A stretch of 8,359 nt of DNA from Deltaproteobacteria bacterium (GTDB lineage: Bacteria; Desulfobacterota; Desulfobacteria; Desulfobacterales; JAUVKB01): assembly GCA_030596405.1 (NCBI GenBank), contig JAUVKB010000094.1, positions 1-8,359 of the forward strand. The letters are read 5' to 3'. The translations under genes were made by a program, and so were the position numbers. How positions within the stretch are numbered: position 1 is the first letter of the stretch; each line of letters starts with the position of its first letter. The notes under the pieces were generated by a model. That model was not told the origin of the DNA. It made no database searches and was given only the letters and a program-made list of their open reading frames with translations. This document shows, one piece after another, positions 7,591 to 8,359 of this stretch.

Positions 7591-7643
7591 GCTAGGAAGG
7601 CAAAATCGGAACGAAATCCGAATGAGCATTTCTGGCTTTTTTT
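7591..7643 (+). terminator. Rho-independent terminator-like hairpin with seven Ts
   Basis: GCTAGGAA (7591-7598) pairs with TTTCTGGC (7629-7636) over 8 bp with two G-T wobbles, and an inner stem TCGGA (7606-7610) with TCCGA (7617-7621) closes on an ACGAAA loop. The stem is followed at once by TTTTTTT (7637-7643). It could end a small RNA of about 115 nt starting near 7527, or serve as an attenuator in the receptor leader. The wobbles and branched shape make it a moderate terminator. Confidence 0.5.
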
Positions 7644-7656
7644 ATTGGCAAGACAA

Positions 7657-7676
7657 GAGGTGAATGGAGGTGAATG
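7657..7676 (+). repeat. Perfect 10-bp tandem duplication creating two RBS-ATG units
   Basis: GAGGTGAATG occurs twice back to back (7657-7666 and 7667-7676). Each copy contains a Shine-Dalgarno GAGG and an ATG 3 nt later, so the duplication produces two start sites in different frames. Confidence 0.85.
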
Positions 7677-7726
7677 AACAAAAAAATCATAGGTCTGATA
7701 AAAACAATTACTTCAATAACTTTTAA
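7664..7726 (+). CDS. Possible leader mini-ORF A, 20 codons (tentative)
   Basis: An ATG at 7664, preceded by GAGG, opens a frame of 20 residues ending in TAA at 7724-7726. The peptide is polar and Asn/Lys-rich (begins MEVNEQKNHR) and matches nothing I recognise. The GAGG to ATG gap of 3 nt is short. It overlaps mini-ORF B in another frame. In an AT-rich leader such a frame can arise by chance, so only its start signals argue for translation. Confidence 0.2.
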   Translation: MEVNEQKNHRSDKNNYFNNF

Positions 7727-7733
7727 AATATAA
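7674..7733 (+). CDS. Possible leader mini-ORF B, 19 codons (tentative)
   Basis: An ATG at 7674, 3 nt after GGAGG (7666-7670), encodes MNKKIIGLIKTITSITFKI and stops at TAA 7731-7733. The peptide is basic and hydrophobic, like a short amphipathic or membrane-active peptide. The base after its stop codon is the first base of a strong hairpin (7734-7779), an arrangement seen in translation-coupled attenuators. A short type I toxin-like peptide is an alternative. I recognise no homologue. Confidence 0.3.
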   Translation: MNKKIIGLIKTITSITFKI

Positions 7734-7779
7734 GGAAGACAGCCTCCTCTCCCCGGCCGGGATTTGTCGGCTGCCTTCC
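7734..7779 (+). other. Strong RNA hairpin directly after mini-ORF B
   Basis: GGAAG-A-CAGCC (7734-7744) pairs with GGCTG-C-CTTCC (7769-7779), giving 10 pairs and a single A-C mismatch. An inner stem TCCC (7750-7753) with GGGA (7759-7762) lies in a GC-rich loop region. No T-tract follows, so it is not a terminator; it fits a regulatory or RNA-stabilising element in the receptor leader. Confidence 0.55.
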
Positions 7780-7790
7780 ACAGTGAAGCG

Positions 7791-7856
7791 CCCTTGATCT
7801 GACGGATGCTCCGATTTTTTTATACCACCGAAGCATTTTTCCGTCAACTTCAAGGG
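7791..7856 (+). promoter_or_regulatory. Possible terminator/antiterminator switch before the TonB receptor
   Basis: A long stem forms from CCCTTGA (7791-7797) with TCAAGGG (7850-7856), GACGGA (7801-7806) with TCCGTC (7840-7845), and TGCT (7807-7810) with AGCA (7832-7835). An alternative short stem, CGGA (7803-7806) with TCCG (7810-7813), sits directly before ATTTTTTT (7814-7821) and looks like a small intrinsic terminator. The two share GACGGA and cannot coexist. The short stem is only 4 bp, so the switch model is inference. Confidence 0.4.
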
Positions 7857-7868
7857 TGTAGAGCTTGA

Positions 7869-7883
7869 CAATTTACAAAATTG
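7869..7883. repeat. Inverted repeat before the TonB-receptor RBS
   Basis: CAATTT (7869-7874) and AAATTG (7878-7883) are perfect 6-bp arms around ACA. The repeat ends 4 nt before the Shine-Dalgarno AGGA. It could be a protein operator or a weak RNA hairpin near the ribosome binding site; its AT content makes a stable RNA stem unlikely. Confidence 0.35.
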
Positions 7884-7887
7884 AGAA

Positions 7888-7891
7888 AGGA
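7888..7891 (+). promoter_or_regulatory. Ribosome binding site of the TonB-dependent receptor
   Basis: AGGA within GAGAAAGGAAAA lies 7 nt before a GTG at 7899. This spacing, together with the signal peptide that starts right at that codon, fixes GTG as the start. Confidence 0.75.
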
Positions 7892-7898
7892 AAAAGTC

Positions 7899-8359
7899 GT
7901 GAAGAATTTAAAATTGATTATTGCTCTATTCGGTATTATAAGTCTTGCTTTATTCCGGGTAAGCTGGGCGGAAGAGAAAAAGAAAGAAGTCACTAAACTG
8001 GGCGAAGTGGTTGTAACTGCAACCAAATATGAGACTTCGACAAAGGATATACCAGCTTCCGTGACGGTAATTACTTCTGAGGATATCGAAAACCAGAACT
8101 TGCCCAACGGGGATATAGGGGATGTATTACGTTCAGTTCCGGGCATTACTCTTCGCCGTGCGTACGGGCCATTTCCCGCTTATCCCAATATTCGAGGCGC
8201 CGGCAGTGGTGCAACAGTAGTCCTGGTTAACGGAATACCTACAAACTGGGAAATCACACAGGCAATACCGGCGGATAACATAGGAAGAATTGAAATAGTT
8301 CGAGGACCGGCTTCAGCGCTTTACGGCGCGAACGCCAGCGGCGGCGTTATCAATGTCAT
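7899..8359 (+). CDS. TonB-dependent outer-membrane receptor, N-terminal part (3' end outside window)
   Basis: TonB-dependent receptors import scarce nutrients such as siderophores, cobalamin or metal chelates across the outer membrane using energy from TonB-ExbBD. About 153 residues are visible. They begin with a signal peptide: basic MKNLK, a hydrophobic run LIIALFGIISLALF, and probable cleavage after SWA (residue 24). A TonB box region LGEVVVTATKYE (about residues 34-45) and most of the plug domain follow: DIPASVTVITSEDI, DVLRSVPGI, NIRGAGSG, VLVNGIP, RIEIVRGPASALYGANASGGVINV. The family is clear, but the substrate cannot be told from the plug alone. No cobalamin riboswitch box was found upstream, so a BtuB call is not supported. 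The start is GTG. The long structured leader suggests post-transcriptional control. The beta-barrel, about three quarters of the protein, lies beyond the window. Confidence 0.93.
   Translation, partial: MKNLKLIIALFGIISLALFRVSWAEEKKKEVTKLGEVVVTATKYETSTKDIPASVTVITSEDIENQNLPNGDIGDVLRSVPGITLRRAYGPFPAYPNIRGAGSGATVVLVNGIPTNWEITQAIPADNIGRIEIVRGPASALYGANASGGVINV

Larger units (their letters stand above)
7226..7898. other. 670-bp divergent intergenic region between yebC and the TonB receptor
   Basis: No conventional gene is visible on either strand. The left 80 bp hold the yebC promoter and ribosome binding site. Positions 7307-7490 are AT-rich and show only small palindromes, such as TTGCC-AG-GGCAA (7422-7433) and ATTAAA-G-TTTAAT (7376-7388). 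The right 400 bp are dense with a promoter, hairpins, T-tracts and mini-ORFs, listed separately, and probably form a structured leader of the receptor gene and/or a small RNA. Confidence 0.7.

Noticed and set aside
7865..7870. TTGACA as a -35 promoter element close to the receptor
   Set aside because: A -10 at the correct distance would fall at the ribosome binding site, leaving no leader, and no such hexamer is visible there.
7400..7898. Cobalamin riboswitch upstream of the TonB receptor
   Set aside because: GCCAGGG at 7424-7430 slightly resembles part of a B12 box, but the full box and the other conserved boxes are missing and the spacing is wrong.
7850..8146. 98-codon open frame on the minus strand
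   Set aside because: It overlaps the clear signal peptide and plug domain of the TonB receptor on the plus strand and resembles no family; it is a shadow frame.

Overview
The window (about 8.4 kb, moderate GC) looks like a chromosomal segment of an anaerobic bacterium, most likely a deltaproteobacterium (Desulfobacterota, sulfate-reducer type). The evidence is the mix of genes: a selenocysteine-containing, iron-sulfur-rich cytoplasmic formate dehydrogenase, a deltaproteobacterial-style YebC, standalone ThiL and ThiD, and a TonB-dependent receptor that implies a Gram-negative outer membrane. The taxonomic call is inference from gene style, not from a marker gene.

Layout. Positions 1-650 hold the 3' two thirds of thiL (thiamine-monophosphate kinase), followed by thiD (684-1493), so the left end is a small thiamine-pyrophosphate module. 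After a 110-bp gap comes the centrepiece, one 1350-codon gene (1604-5656) read through an in-frame TGA at 4007-4009. That TGA is almost certainly selenocysteine 802 of a formate dehydrogenase alpha subunit: it sits in the catalytic context CARL-U-HSPT and is followed by a hairpin with a GGUCU apical loop 18 nt downstream, as I recall for E. coli fdhF. tatD (5688-6467) follows closely on the same strand. yebC lies convergently on the minus strand (stop at 6479, preferred start at 7222). A 670-bp non-coding stretch separates yebC from the divergent start of a TonB-dependent receptor (from 7899), which runs off the right edge.

The most unusual item is the architecture of the formate dehydrogenase. 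Its NuoG-like N-terminus carries a [2Fe-2S] and a His/Cys cluster site, then the first half of a two-cluster ferredoxin. Next comes an entire GltD/NfnB/SfrB-like FAD and NAD(P)H-binding module of about 455 residues, then the second half of the ferredoxin, then the molybdopterin domain with selenocysteine. The polypeptide therefore appears to carry its own NAD(P)H-oxidoreductase module inside the catalytic subunit, and no separate NuoF-like or GltD-like partner gene is next to it. It is plausibly a one-polypeptide NAD(P)H-linked formate dehydrogenase/CO2 reductase.

The second interest is the leader of the TonB-dependent receptor. In order it shows a TTGACA promoter, a small hairpin, a terminator-like hairpin with seven Ts, two overlapping mini-ORFs created by a perfect 10-bp tandem duplication, and a strong hairpin that starts right after a mini-ORF stop. 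After that come two mutually exclusive structures (a short hairpin plus T-tract versus a long stem), an inverted repeat, and the ribosome binding site. This looks like a regulated leader (attenuator or riboswitch-like) or a small-RNA locus. I could not match it to a known riboswitch family by eye.
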